Shown: positions 23,117 to 33,766 of the stretch, in pieces
How positions within the stretch are numbered: position 1 is the stretch's first letter
Layout of the letters: each line of letters opens with the position of its first letter
Origin: Gari tellinella
Lineage: Eukaryota > Mollusca > Bivalvia > Cardiida > Psammobiidae
DNA: 64,000 bases
Assembly (NCBI GenBank): GCA_922989275.2
Contig: OV277862.1
Coordinates: 68,523,832 to 68,587,831, forward strand
Direction of reading: 5' to 3'
The notes under the pieces: model-generated
Database searches by the model: none
Told to the model about the DNA's origin: nothing
What the model saw: only the letters and a program-made list of their open reading frames with translations
Made by a program: the position numbers and the translations under genes

Positions 23117-23192
23117 GTCAAACAGTTTGAATCCAGATGAGACGCCGAGTTACTCGGCGTCTCGTCTGGATTTAAATTGTTTGAACAAATTA
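23117..23192. repeat. P2-type hairpin
   Basis: GAATCCAGATGAGACGCCG / CGGCGTCTCGTCTGGATT with apex CCGAGTTACTCGG. Confidence 0.75.
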
Positions 23193-24042
23193 TTACAAAT
23201 TTGCACGTAACGCGCAGAGGGATAAGCATGGATAGAGCTTACAATTAGCGCAGCGGGTGCGAGAATCGATATTTGGCAATCTTTTTCAACACCGACATCA
23301 AAGTAGTCAACGGTTAAAAATTGCATAAAATGTTTCATATATGATCAAATTTAATTTCTATTAATCGATCACTGAATGGAGAGATATAGTGACCTTTTAA
23401 TACAAGAAAAAATACAAACTAAAGCAAACGGCTACGAACACAATCCATCAATTCTACTTTGGGTCTACCAACAAAAGGACAATAGATCGTATAGTTAAGC
23501 GGCCATTTAATCGAAGCTGCTTGAAACAACCTCAAAATACAACAACAGCGTGTGACTGCTTAGTGTGTGATGAAAGCAATGCAAAAGTTACCTTGCAATC
23601 ACCTTTATTTTGCCCAGCTGTCACTAATATATTGTTTTTTTCAATGGTCGCTTTATATAAGATTGACTGTATAAAAGCAGATAATATGGAGATTTGTTTC
23701 CTGGTTTGAATTGCTGTTGTACCGTCTCCTTAAACATTGTCGTCTGCTATAATTTATCAAAGTAGAATTTGTCGTCTGTTTAGTGGTCCGTCGATTAACA
23801 CAGGTTTTACAGTAGACTTTATTATGAGTTCGTGTCATGTTTATTGTATCAATCAATGTAAGCAATTACAACAATAAATTAAGTCAAATCACCATATAAT
23901 TGCCTTAATATCGCCTGCTTAAAAGGTGTCGTCTGCTTTTATCTCGGAAATCTGATTTTAAGTTATGTGTCAAACTGACCATAAATTGAGTTTAGCAGCA
24001 TCCTGTGGCAAGAAACTTGCAAAAACCTTTATGATGCATGTA

Positions 24043-24235
24043 TCTTAACCATCTACCCAACAGCCTAGTTTTTAGTTTGGAACAGTGGTGACTCTTTAAA
24101 GCAGGTTTAAAGTAAAGCAGAATGCGTATTAACGCGTATTCTGCTTTAATTCCAGCCTGCTTTAATCTAGTATCTGGTAGGATATAGATAATATTTCTCC
24201 TGGCACATATCCATAACTATATAAATTGGAGGTTT
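24043..24235. mobile_element. P1 fold-back element, truncated right end
   Basis: The hairpin AAAGTAAAGCAGAATGCG / CGTATTCTGCTTTAATT at about 24108-24165 has apex GCGTATTAACGCGT. The P1 flank GTATCTGGTAGGATATAG follows. Confidence 0.6.
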
Positions 24236-24698
24236 GCCTGCTGGTCGCGAATTTATTGATTTTAGCAAACAGTTTAGATCCAAATCAGACACCGCGTAAT
24301 CCAAACTGTTTGGCACTCTTCTTTAGGTTTCTTTACTTAAAAAATGTAAAAATCTAAATTTAACAAACTTTGCAGACGACAATTTCGAAGCAGACGACAT
24401 CACCGCAGGATAAGGGTTAATGTGCTAAAAGGTGCAATTATGTGGGAAAGGGTTAATATGAGCGAGTGTGTTATATACTTAGCTCAATCACCTCTAAAAC
24501 TTCAAATTCCAATTAAGGCTTTGTTTTAATATAATTTTATATTTCGAAGTGACTATATATAACAGTACCAGAACCTGGGGGCTCTTGAAGAAACCCTCTG
24601 ATCTGGTTCTACACTGACTGCTCATGGCAAATGTACTCTATGTATATACGGGTCACTATGTATCAGTGACTAAACCTTTACTCCATGATATATACCTT

Positions 24699-24956
24699 TT
24701 AACCCACTCACCCCTGAAACGTTTTATGGACAGTTCCAATTTCCAATTAAGTATACAGTCTATTTTTGAATATTTAGAGTTGATTGTAACAATATACATG
24801 TATTGCAAAGTGACAAACAGTGCAGACCCTGATCAGAGGGCTCCTACAGGAGCCCTCTGATCAGGGTCTACACTGCTTGCATAGGACAAGAGTACTCTTC
24901 ACAGATACACTGTTTGTTAATGACGAGTATACTCGTCGCTAGGGCTGGATGTGTTA
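24699..24956. mobile_element. P3 fold-back element
   Basis: TTAACCCACTCACCCC...GGATGTGTTAA ends. A perfect hairpin lies at about 24812-24875 (GGGCTCCTACAGGAGCCC apex). The right flank has the family motif GACGAGTATACTCGTC. The right TTAA is shared with a P1 copy. Confidence 0.8.
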
Positions 24957-25149
24957 ACGCATTCAATTGATTCCCCCACTGAAGAAAATAGATCCAATTT
25001 ATAAGCAATGGATATGCAATATACGATATAATTCCGATATCCAAGCAGATGGTAGCTTAAAGTAGGTTGAAAGTAAATCAGAATGCGCATTAAGGCTTCT
25101 AGTGATACCCTGTCTTTATAACTCAAAATAAGCTATGGGGAAAGGGTTA
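24953..25149. mobile_element. P1 fold-back element, right arm deleted
   Basis: It begins at the TTAA ending the P3 copy. The left P1 flank and arm (GTTGAAAGTAAATCAGAATG) run to TTAAGGC, then jump to the right flank (ATAAGCTATGGGGAAAGGGTTA). Confidence 0.55.
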
Positions 25150-25254
25150 CACTATATGACAGCATCATCAACTCTGTTGTGTAAAAACCTTCAAAATTTA
25201 AGCGTTTAGAGTTCATCCTTTTGGGGTTTTCCTTTTGATTTAAATTTGAAATAT

Positions 25255-25530
25255 TAACATTTGCCCCATTCAATTCCATTGGACAAAATGACTTTTAATT
25301 CGTATAGACACAATTTATCTAGGGTGTGTGACTTGTTGATTTCGTGCGCAGAGGAGGCGGGGCTTATGGATCTGCTCCCCGCGAATCATTTTGTTGCGCT
25401 CTTGAGTAATGCCGTAATGGCTGTTTCTTTCAGGGTACTCATTATTCGTGGTAACAGCCTCTAATATCATGGAGTAAACATACATGTACATGCTCATTTA
25501 ATATTAGAAATTGCAGCAAATATAATGTTA
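25255..25530. repeat. Interspersed repeat, copy 2
   Basis: Shares GCAGAGGAGGCGGGGC, GGCTGTTTCTTTCAGGGTAC and CATTATTCGTGG with 6545-7125. Immediately downstream lies a hairpin (GCGAAATAAACGACA / TGTTGTTTATTTCGC at about 25567-25605). Confidence 0.5.
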
Positions 25531-26055
25531 ATATAAGAATAGGAATTGAATTGTTTCGGTGTTTAAGCGAAATAAACGACATTTTCTGTTGTTTATTTCG
25601 CTTTAACGCCGAAAAAATTCTGTTAATTTCTTGATTGCACATTTTTTACTACAAAGTGAAACATGTCAATCAAGATTGTTTTAAAAGTTCTTGACATATG
25701 ACTATTCTGCCATGATCATATTGATGTAATATAAACACTATGTTACTGAATTAAGTATACACTCCAGGTTCTTGGCCGATGTAGCCCGTGCGCTTATGTG
25801 TTGCTAATAAACGGTCAAACAAAATATAACTATATAACAGCCGAAACTTGATACTTCGAACTTGCTTAAATCGACCGTACAAGTATTTCTATAATTCGAT
25901 CTCGCTTAAGTATATCCTTATTTTAAAAAAAGTCACGTTTTAACTTTGAAATATGGATGTGTTCGAACTAATGCAAGTTCGACTGTAGTTAAAAACATCG
26001 ACTAGACTTTATCAGAAATTGGAATAGTTAAAGTTTATTAAAAACTTTTTATTCA

Positions 26056-26313
26056 TTGAATCCTGAAACTTCAAGGGCACGATTCCAGTCTCCAATTAAG
26101 CGTAGTCATTGTCTGATTATTTCTAACAATTTAAGCATGTTTTTACATTATTTTGCATAATGACAAACAGTGCAGTCGGAGTCCGAAGGAGCCCTCCGGT
26201 CAGTCGTCTGGATATACACGGGTCCACACTGTCTGCATGGGACAAATGTACTCATTACAGGTACACTGTTTGTAAATGACGAGTAAACTCGTTGTTAGGG
26301 TCGAACGTGTTAA
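26056..26313. mobile_element. P3 fold-back element
   Basis: TTGAATCCTGAAACTTCAAG...CGAACGTGTTAA ends. The hairpin is degraded in the left arm (CAGTGCAGTCGGAGTCC). Confidence 0.6.
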
Positions 26314-26511
26314 AACGTATCATGTTCCAAGCTAATTTGCTAGTCATTTGTAAACAGTTTGTATCCAGATCAGACCAGAGAGTTCAGCATATAGGCCTAC
26401 TGTTTTTGCCTATGTTTGAACATAATAATGACGTGTCTCCCGATTTACACAGTCATGTCCTCTGCTGTAATATTTCTAACTTTCATCAAATTTACTTACA
26501 TCGGTCTTCAT

Positions 26512-26860
26512 AATAGAGTGCTCCCTCTCTAAAACGGCACCCAATGGGAGACGAAAAGTGTGTGCGTTGTTCGGAGGAAGTCGTTAAAGGAAGGGACATT
26601 GGCTTACATATGCAAACAGCTTCTAACGCAGCGTCTGATCTGGATTCAAACTGTTTGTCACTCGTCATTAAGTTGGGTTTTTTTTCTGTCAACATGTCCA
26701 TTATGTAACTTTGAGTAAAACAGAAGACGAAAACTTAAATCAGACGACATTGCAGCCGTGAATAGGTTAGACATAATTGTCCTGTTTAGGGAACTGCGAC
26801 AAGGGTCGTTGTAAGGAGGGAGTCATTGTTTGGATTGCCGTTGTAGAGAGGGAGCACTGT
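26512..26860. mobile_element. M1 fold-back element
   Basis: TAGAGTGCTCCCTCTCTA...TAGAGAGGGAGCACTG ends. Half of the internal P2-like core is deleted (CAGCTTCTAACGCAGCGTC). Confidence 0.65.
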
Positions 26861-26909
26861 TGTCTGCTTAAATTGTCAAGTGTACTATTTGTGATTTGAA
26901 AATAGATCT

Positions 26910-27080
26910 AATTTACCCATTGAATTCTTGCGACGAGTATATTCGTCATTTACTAATAATGTACCTGTGAAGAGTACATTTGTCCTATGCAACCAGTGTA
27001 TACCCTGACTAAAGGGCTCCTTAATGATCAAGGTATGAACTGTTTGTCATTTTGCAATATACTGTAAAACTCTGTCCCAG
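26910..27080. repeat. P3 fragment, inverted
   Basis: GACGAGTATATTCGTC, GAGTACATTTGTCCTATGC and CCTGACTAAAGGGCTCCTTAA are in reverse order relative to other P3 copies. Confidence 0.5.
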
Positions 27081-27571
27081 ACAGTCAAACATGTGCTAGA
27101 CATTATTGGATTATATTTGCAAATAGTTTAGATCCAGATCAGACGCCGCGTATCCAAAATGTTGGCCACTCATCTTTAGCCTTTCGTCAGTTTGAAAAGC
27201 TTCAAAACTTATTGCACATGACAAGTGTACTCTTCAGAGTTACTCTGTTTGTAAATGACGAGTATACTCGTCATTAGAGGGCAATGACATTAGAGTTTAG
27301 GATGCTTCTGTATATACCTGTTTAGATCTACTACCGATTTTAAAGGCCAATCAATGTTGAACGTCAGATCAATGAACTCTTTCGCTACCAACACCGATAC
27401 CACTGACATTTGCAAATAGTTTGAACCCTGATCAGACGCAACCATATCAATATTTCTTTAAGTAAAAAACGCATAAAATTCCAAATTTCAAAAGTAAAAG
27501 CAGACGAAAAATATAAGCAGACTATACTATTGCAGCGACTTTTCTTGTCGGTCACTGCTTCACTGGTAATG

Positions 27572-27822
27572 GTACAGTGGAGAATATGTTATTCTTTCCC
27601 AAAAACGCGTTTACGCTAAAACAATTATTTGCAGTGCAAACAGTTTGGAGCCAGATCAGACGCCGGGTAACCCGGCGTCTGATCAGGCTCCAAACTGTTT
27701 GCCACCAAGATAAACATGAATTATCAGAAATGTCCAAAAGTTGTACTTTTCTACGTTTTAGTGCTTTGCGTTTGCGTACGTTTGCGTTTAAACGGGAAAG
27801 AATAACAGATTCTCCACTGTAT
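27572..27822. mobile_element. M8 fold-back element
   Basis: TA-CAGTGGAGAAT...TTATTCTTTCCC and GGGAAAGAATAA...TCTCCACTG-TA ends. The core is a perfect P2-like hairpin (TTTGGAGCCAGATCAGACG, apex CCGGGTAACCCGG) at about 27637-27703. Confidence 0.75.
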
Positions 27823-27959
27823 ATGAAATAGTTTGGGTACAGATCAAAGTGAGACGTCGGTATACTCGGCGTCTGGTCTGGTTTGATTTGTTTCGATTTG
27901 TTATAATTTTACGTCGCTTTTAACAGTATTTCAGTCATATCGCGACGTCAAGCTAATTA

Positions 27960-28195
27960 CAGATGGAGGAAGATCCCAGAAGCTCGTTTATAGTTTAAAT
28001 ACTGTTTCAGGCAGACATCGGCACCCGGGTAGAACGACGGACATTCTGCAAGCTAGCTGGTCTCCCCCACATGAACTATCCGAAGTGCCAAGCCCGGGAT
28101 TCGAACCTACATCGGCGAGGAGCAAAGTGAGTGTCAGTCACAGGGACTATAACCACTTGGTCACTGACTAAGGCGCCGCGTCTGCTCTGGCTGTT
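27960..28195 (-). mobile_element. tRNA-derived SINE (minus strand)
   Basis: On the minus strand GACCAAGTGGTTATAGT (A-box) and GGTTCGAATCC (B-box) lie near 28105-28180, like a Leu/Ser-type tRNA head. The body continues to about 27960. A functional tRNA is excluded because the 3' acceptor half is not complementary to the 5' end. Confidence 0.6.
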
Positions 28196-28318
28196 TGACA
28201 CCCAATGTTATAATATATTATCATATTGTAAATCTCTAATAACCGATTGATTATAGTGTTATAAACTTTGCAGACGATAATTTCAAAGCAGACGATATTA
28301 CATCAAGAAGGGTTCGAC

Positions 28319-28754
28319 TACTGTAAAATCTCTATATTACGACCACTATAAAGACGGTTTGTATAAAAGACAGGCGACAACGTAAAGCTCCTTTAGGAGC
28401 TTTCTGTTCTCCTTTCATCTAGCTTTAACTCATTATCCAATAAATACACATTTTACGCCTTTAATTTATTCCTCCATTGAAGAGAATAATTCCAATTTAT
28501 ACAGCCATGAATGATTATATGTATCATAAGAAACACTTTCTTTATTCTAGCAGATGACAGCTTAAAGCAGACTAAAAGTAAAGCAGAATGTGCCCAAAGG
28601 CACATTCTGCTTCACTTTAAACCTGCTTTAAGTGGTAACATGTTTTCCGAATTTGAAACAGGCTATGGGGTAATGGGTTAATCAATCACCTGCCTTAACA
28701 CATAATAATTAATACAATTAAGTGCATGGTCGTAAAAGAGCGGTTTTACTGTAC
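28319..28754. mobile_element. M2 element split by a P1 insertion
   Basis: The M2 left half (CTGTAAAATCTCTATATTAC...CTTTCATCTAGCT) is interrupted at TTAA by P1 (28434-28681). The right half (ATCACCTGCCTTAACAC...GAGCGGTTTTACTGTA) follows. Confidence 0.65.
28434..28681. mobile_element. P1 fold-back element nested in M2
   Basis: TTAACTCATTATCCAATAAA...TATGGGGTAATGGGTTAA ends. The hairpin at about 28568-28632 has apex GTGCCCAAAGGCAC. Confidence 0.75.
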
Positions 28755-28934
28755 CCTATATCACGAATTTAACGTTACACCCAAAAACAGATCAAGTTGT
28801 CACAGCTGGACCTATTTTGACTGTCATTTTCAGCTCAGCTTTCATTTTCTATTAGCAACTACTAATTATCATTTCAAACGCTTTCTTATCTACTGTAAAA
28901 CGTGGAAATCCTCTCCATGCCGACCAATAAATTG

Positions 28935-29101
28935 TGTTAATTAGCAGGTGGTTAAAGCAGGTGACTAGTGAACGTGAAACAGAAAGTTCCTTTAGGAACT
29001 TTCTGTTTTACGTTCACTTTGCTTTAAGCTGTCAGATCTCTTTTACGCAATCAATTAACCTTCTTTTTCATAGTGGTCGTAATAGAAAGGGTTTACTGTA
29101 C
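28935..29101. mobile_element. M2 fold-back element, left end truncated
   Basis: The hairpin GAACGTGAAACAGAAAGTTCC / GGAACTTTCTGTTTTACG (split for length; about 28968-29020) is followed by TAGTGGTCGTAATAGAAAGG and TTTACTGTA. Confidence 0.65.
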
Positions 29102-29724
29102 TGTCATATTTTGCTTTAAGAAATCACTTGCTTTATATTTAAAAATAAATATCTTCTCTTGTTTAGCCAAAAACTGTTTATTTTACGAAATCTTTCTTAT
29201 CAAATATTGACGCAAATTAACCCATTTATAACCTAAAACGAAGTGCAATAGTATTTGCCAAACAGTTACCCGGCGTCTGATCAGGATCCACCACAAGCTG
29301 TTGGTGACAGTTGAAGTCAGTTCAGTCAAATTGCTTTTAAATCTGAATTTGAGAAATAAAAGCGACAAACTTCACTGCCTTACCATCATCCATGTTTACC
29401 ATTGATACAATGGTTAGAAACCAAACGTATTGAAATAAGTTTGGACCCTGACCAGAGTCCAAAATGTTTGACACTCGATATGAAATGTTTCTTAGATATA
29501 ACGTTACAACATATCCAAACTTTAAATTTGAGAAATAAAAGCAGACGACAATTGTTTAAAGCATATGGCGTCATTGTAGTAAAATGGTTGTAAAATGGTT
29601 GAGCAGACGATAACCCGACTGAGGGACCGGTTAAAACGACTGACGAATAACTTGAATAAGTTCAGGTTATCAACGTAAACCCCTTTACTGCCCTGGGTCC
29701 TGACCCAACTAGTTATTTGCAAAC

Positions 29725-29797
29725 ACATAACAGTTTAGATCCTGATCAGACAGACGCCGGGTGACACGGCGTCTGATCAGTATCCAAACTGTTTGTC
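29725..29797. repeat. P2-type hairpin
   Basis: AGTTTAGATCCTGATCAGAC / GTCTGATCAGTATCC with apex GCCGGGTGACACGGC. Fragments of further P2 copies lie at 29265-29300 and 29430-29480. Confidence 0.65.
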
Positions 29798-30261
29798 ACT
29801 CATTTCAGTATCTCTTAAGTCAAAATAGCAAAACTTTAAATTTGAGAAATAAAAAGCAGACGACAATATTTTAAAGCTGAAGGCGTCATGGCAACGTATA
29901 ACGCCAAGTTTCCTGTGTACCCCGTGCGCCACGTGAAGTGTACAAGGGACTCATTATGTCCTTTTGAAGTAGAGAGAATGGCGCACGTGACCTAACATGC
30001 ACATTTTCAACATGTATATTTGTGAGTACAAACTGTTTAAAAATAAAAATTATCGGTTTCTGTTCCCTTTTCTTTCTCTTCATCCCTATCTCTCTTTATA
30101 TTTCTTATATCTCCTGTCCATCTCTTCTTTCCCCTCACTATCTCTATACTTAGCACATCTCCAATATCCACTTAGTCTACAAATGAGCACTACTTATGCA
30201 ATTAAACGTTTAAACAATATTAATTATCCAATAAAAATAAACCAATGTAATTATTACTTAC

Positions 30262-30301
30262 GTTTTACAAGTCGTGGTCTGGCCTGTTTCCTTCTGGACA
30301 T
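30262..30301 (-). CDS. Zinc-finger regulator, first coding exon (MSRRKQ N-terminus)
   Basis: Read on the minus strand, ATG opens 13 codons, MSRRKQARPRLVK, plus one base, followed by a consensus donor GTAAGT (phase 1). The MSRRKQ-x-x-P-R N-terminus is the NuRD-recruiting motif of a small set of animal transcriptional regulators (SALL, FOG/ZFPM, BCL11, ZNF423/ZNF521). The basic RPRLVK continuation fits ZNF423/521 or FOG best. The exon is too short for an ORF search and was found by the motif. The upstream minus-strand sequence (30302-30570) is relatively GC-rich, as expected of a 5' UTR or promoter. The next phase-compatible exon is 16.9 kb away at 13331-13387. The motif assignment is strong; the exact family member is uncertain. 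Confidence 0.8.
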
Positions 30302-30570
30302 GACTGTGCGCTACCGAATAGTATCCCAATTAAGGTCTCGTAATCTTAACTGGCTGAGTATAACAAGCATGTGCTAATATTGACAGTGTTCGTCTGCATG
30401 AGAGTCACTGCGTCAGTTTTCAAGTGGCGCAGGAGAGAAGAATCGACTGGATCGCGCGGTTTCTTCAGGTCGTCTGCAAGACAGACCTGGGTGTTTCGTT
30501 ATTTTACGCTATTTTATCCTCTCAGTAATGTGAACGCAGCGAGGGGGCTAGTGTGCGTCAGTGTATGAAT
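30302..30570 (-). promoter_or_regulatory. Probable 5' UTR/promoter of zinc-finger gene
   Basis: The sequence immediately upstream of the MSRRKQ start codon on the minus strand is richer in G, C and CpG (GCGCGG, GCGCAGG, AACGCAGCGAGG) than the rest of the window and is free of the fold-back repeats. That fits the 5' UTR and core promoter of a regulatory gene. No TATA box or initiator can be assigned with confidence. Confidence 0.35.
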
Positions 30571-30599
30571 ATTGAATATTGTAGAAAATGTACGGCACC

Positions 30600-31180
30600 C
30601 AGGGGAACGTCCCGCTGGGAGTGACGCTTTTAACAAACCAGCCTCAATCAAGAGAAAGCAATTTGCAATTGTATGCTTCTAAAGTCGCTGTAAAGAAATA
30701 TTTTCTTAAATCCCAGTAGGTTAATTATGTCCGTATTCCATTGAAATTTTATCTGGTCGCTAGGCACTCTCTTGCCTGTACACAACTGTTATAGTTGCTG
30801 TAAAGCTCGACTCCGGTGGGAGATTAGCCCTACTGTGTTCAATCGATAGCGAGCGGACAAATCCCAGCGGGATCTGGACTTGAAATAATCAAGTCACGTG
30901 ACTATCCCCTGGGGTGATGTGAACTCAGCTAGTCTCGGCATTGATCGAAACCTCGTGTCATAAATAAGTGGCACAAACATAAAATACTTGATGAATTGAA
31001 AAGCGCGCTTTCAAAAAAGCTCCCCGTGGAGCATATATTGCGTTTATATACATTTTCCTACTTTGTAGAAATAAACCTTATCATAAAATCCTCTGGTCGT
31101 GTATTCAGCATACAAATTCGCAAAAGAGTTCTATTATGATTGATAATCTTTATTTGGTCTTGTATAGACTAGAAATAAAT
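30600..31180. other. Unassigned intergenic stretch
   Basis: No open frame with support. It has GC-richer short inverted segments (CCCGCTGGGAG / CCCAGCGGG at about 30612 and 30865; GGGGAACG / CCCCTGGGG), which may be a degraded palindromic repeat or upstream regulatory DNA of the zinc-finger gene. Confidence 0.35.
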
Positions 31181-31184
31181 TTGT

Positions 31185-31365
31185 GTGAGTGTGTGTGAGA
31201 GAGAAACAGACAAAGACAGACAGTTAGACATGGACAGACAGTCGGATAGACAGACAGGCATACAAGACAGACATACAAATACAGACAGACGGACACAGAG
31301 AGACAGACGCAGAAACAACGACAGCCAGCCAGCCAGCCAGATATATATATAGAGAGAAAGAGAAA
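31185..31365. repeat. GACA/GA simple-sequence tract
   Basis: Dominated by GACAGACA, GAGAGAAAC and (CAGC)n-type repeats. The antisense open frame is Ser/Leu/Cys low complexity. Confidence 0.8.
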
Positions 31366-31740
31366 TACTGATTACATAAAAATAAATCACATCGTTTGAT
31401 TTAGACACTCCAGCTAGTTGATTTAACTCAGTGAAATTTACGCACGGATTTACTGTAATAAATAACTTTTGATATTTTACATACTTCTAATGATTGTTGT
31501 GAAATGTCAATATTGTAGGCAGTTAGATTCTGGGAATGTGACTAAATAATACACGACACCATGGTCTTATTGCATAAAACATACTTTTGCTTAATACAAT
31601 CGACACCAAAAGTGCAATTTTCTCTTACGGGAGAGAGACATGGGATAAAGGGAAATAACCAAAAGAAGCATATTATGACTCGGTTTGAATGACTTGTCCC
31701 CCTTGTGCCTTAAGTCTCTCTTCATGAGTTGTGTTTCTTT

Positions 31741-32882
31741 ATGCCCCCGAAAGCGGACACATTATAGTAATTGCATTGTCCATCCGTGTGTTCGAGCGCA
31801 CGAAAGGTCCTTTGTTGGGTAGGGAGAACAATAGATTCCATTCATTCCGTGATTGCCCTATTGTTATTGTTGGGTATTTTAGTGTACTGTTGGGTACTTT
31901 TAAACAAAAAATATACCCAACAAATGTCCAACTGTGAGAACTTCCGTCCGGACGTCCGTCTGGACCTTTTAACATTTCAGGTTTAAGTGACTTTCCCATT
32001 GTTAAAAAGGTGTGAAAAGCCACATAAAGAAGCCACATAAACCAAAAAAGCCACATAAACCCAACATGGACTAACGGAATGAACAGCTCTATTGTTTTCT
32101 TTTGTTCTATGTTACATCAACTAGTCCCATATACCCAAAATGTTAGCGCGTCCATACGCCCGTCACAAAATCCGTGTCCGGTCTGTAGCTTTTGTATCGG
32201 TCAATGGATTTCAAATAACTTGGCATAAAATGTTCATCAAAGATGGTGTGTCGCGTCCAACTCCTATATCCATGGATCAAAGTCAAGGTCACAGTATACG
32301 ATTCCGTAATCACGAATTTTCAGTCCAGCCTGTCGTATTTCGTGCCCGGGCTGTTATTTATTTACCGCTGAATGGATTTCAAAATAACTAACATCTATTT
32401 GTTGTGAACAACTCCCTTGTGCATGGGGTCAAAGGTCAAGGTCACAGGGTATGATTACGTTGTCAAAAATGTGTGTCTGATCTGTAATTTCTTTATCAGT
32501 GAATATGTTTCAAACTTACTTAGCACACATGTTCAACAGACAACGTTCAACTCCCATATCCATGGGCCAAAGGTCAAGGCCACATGATAAGATTCCGTTA
32601 TCTCGAACTTTGTGTCCAGTCTGTCATTTATTTATCTATGAATGGATTTCAAAATAAGTTGGCACACATATTCGCCAGATGGAGACAACGTTTCCAACTC
32701 AACTCTCATGGCCATGTGCAAAAGGTCACAGAGTATGAATTTTATGTCTGGCAACGAAGGTAACGTATATATAACTGAACATTTGTTGGTGTCATATTCA
32801 ACTCCCTTATCCATGTTTCAAAAGTCAAGGGCATCATGGGGTACAATTCTGTTAGACAAAAAGGTAGTTCGGGGGCATTTGT
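31741..32882. mobile_element. Element with ATGCCCCCGAA ends and tandem core
   Basis: The 11-bp inverted termini ATGCCCCCGAA / TTCGGGGGCAT bracket about 1.1 kb. The core holds about five diverged units of roughly 150 bp with GGATTTCAAAATAACTT, CATGGATCAAAGTCAAGG-like and GTCACAGGGTATGATT-like segments. Non-coding. Confidence 0.65.
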
Positions 32883-33421
32883 TTCATTACTGTGACAATT
32901 CTTCTCAAATGATGTTGTTTTATTTATTTAATCCGTAAGTTACAGTGCATGCTGGAACCGGAGAGCAAACGGTACACATACATTTAGACCAGAGTCTCTG
33001 GAGGGTTCTCCGATCAGTTTTGAATTGCGACCATTTTTGTCGTACGACGTTTTGTAAGACGACTCTCTGGTGTTACCAGACAACGAAAGAGTCCATTTGA
33101 CATTTCAGCATTTACTGAGTTGAAATCATTCCTTTTTCTTTTACATCGATTGTGAAAACATTGATGAACTGAAATCTTGAAACCGTCAGTATACTTATAC
33201 AATTTATAAAATGGTTGCACAACCCCTTATAGCCTGTTTCTAGTTTTGAAGACAGGTGACCGGTTCAAGGATGTTTCTTCTGGGGCATATTTTTTGCTGT
33301 AAAATTGACCATTTTCTTCAGAGGAGGATATATAGCAAATACGTGTGTATGTTGATTACTGTTAGGGAAGAAAACCAGTTGGATTGGGTTTGCCAAGGAG
33401 GTAATAATGGAAACGAAACTA

Positions 33422-33674
33422 CAGGGCTGCCATTTCTCCGGATTTTTCCTAAGTTTTCGGATTTTTATCCTAGCAGATGGTAGCTTAAAACAGGCTGGAA
33501 GTAAAGCAGAATGCGCCTTAAGGCGCATTCTGATTTACTTTCAACCTGTTTTAAGCAGTTTCAAAACAAGAAACAGACTATGGGGTAAAGGTACGATTAG
33601 TAAAATTGCGTCTGAAAAATTGAAAATTTGAAATCTTAGGATTTTTATGATCAACTTATGTTATGGCAGCCCTG
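33422..33674. mobile_element. P1b fold-back element
   Basis: CAGGGCTGCCATTTCTCC...TATGGCAGCCCTG ends with the P1 core at about 33490-33555 (apex GCGCCTTAAGGCGC). A partial P1 lies just upstream (33222-33330). Confidence 0.75.
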
Positions 33675-33766
33675 AAACTATAAACTTGTTCATGTTTTAA
33701 TTGCCTATGTAACCAAGATGTATTGCTAAACATCATTGTCATATAAACCAAAGGAAATCCATTGCT

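Noticed and set aside
28100..28195. tRNA gene on the minus strand
   Set aside because: A- and B-boxes are present but there is no pairing acceptor stem, and a SINE body follows.
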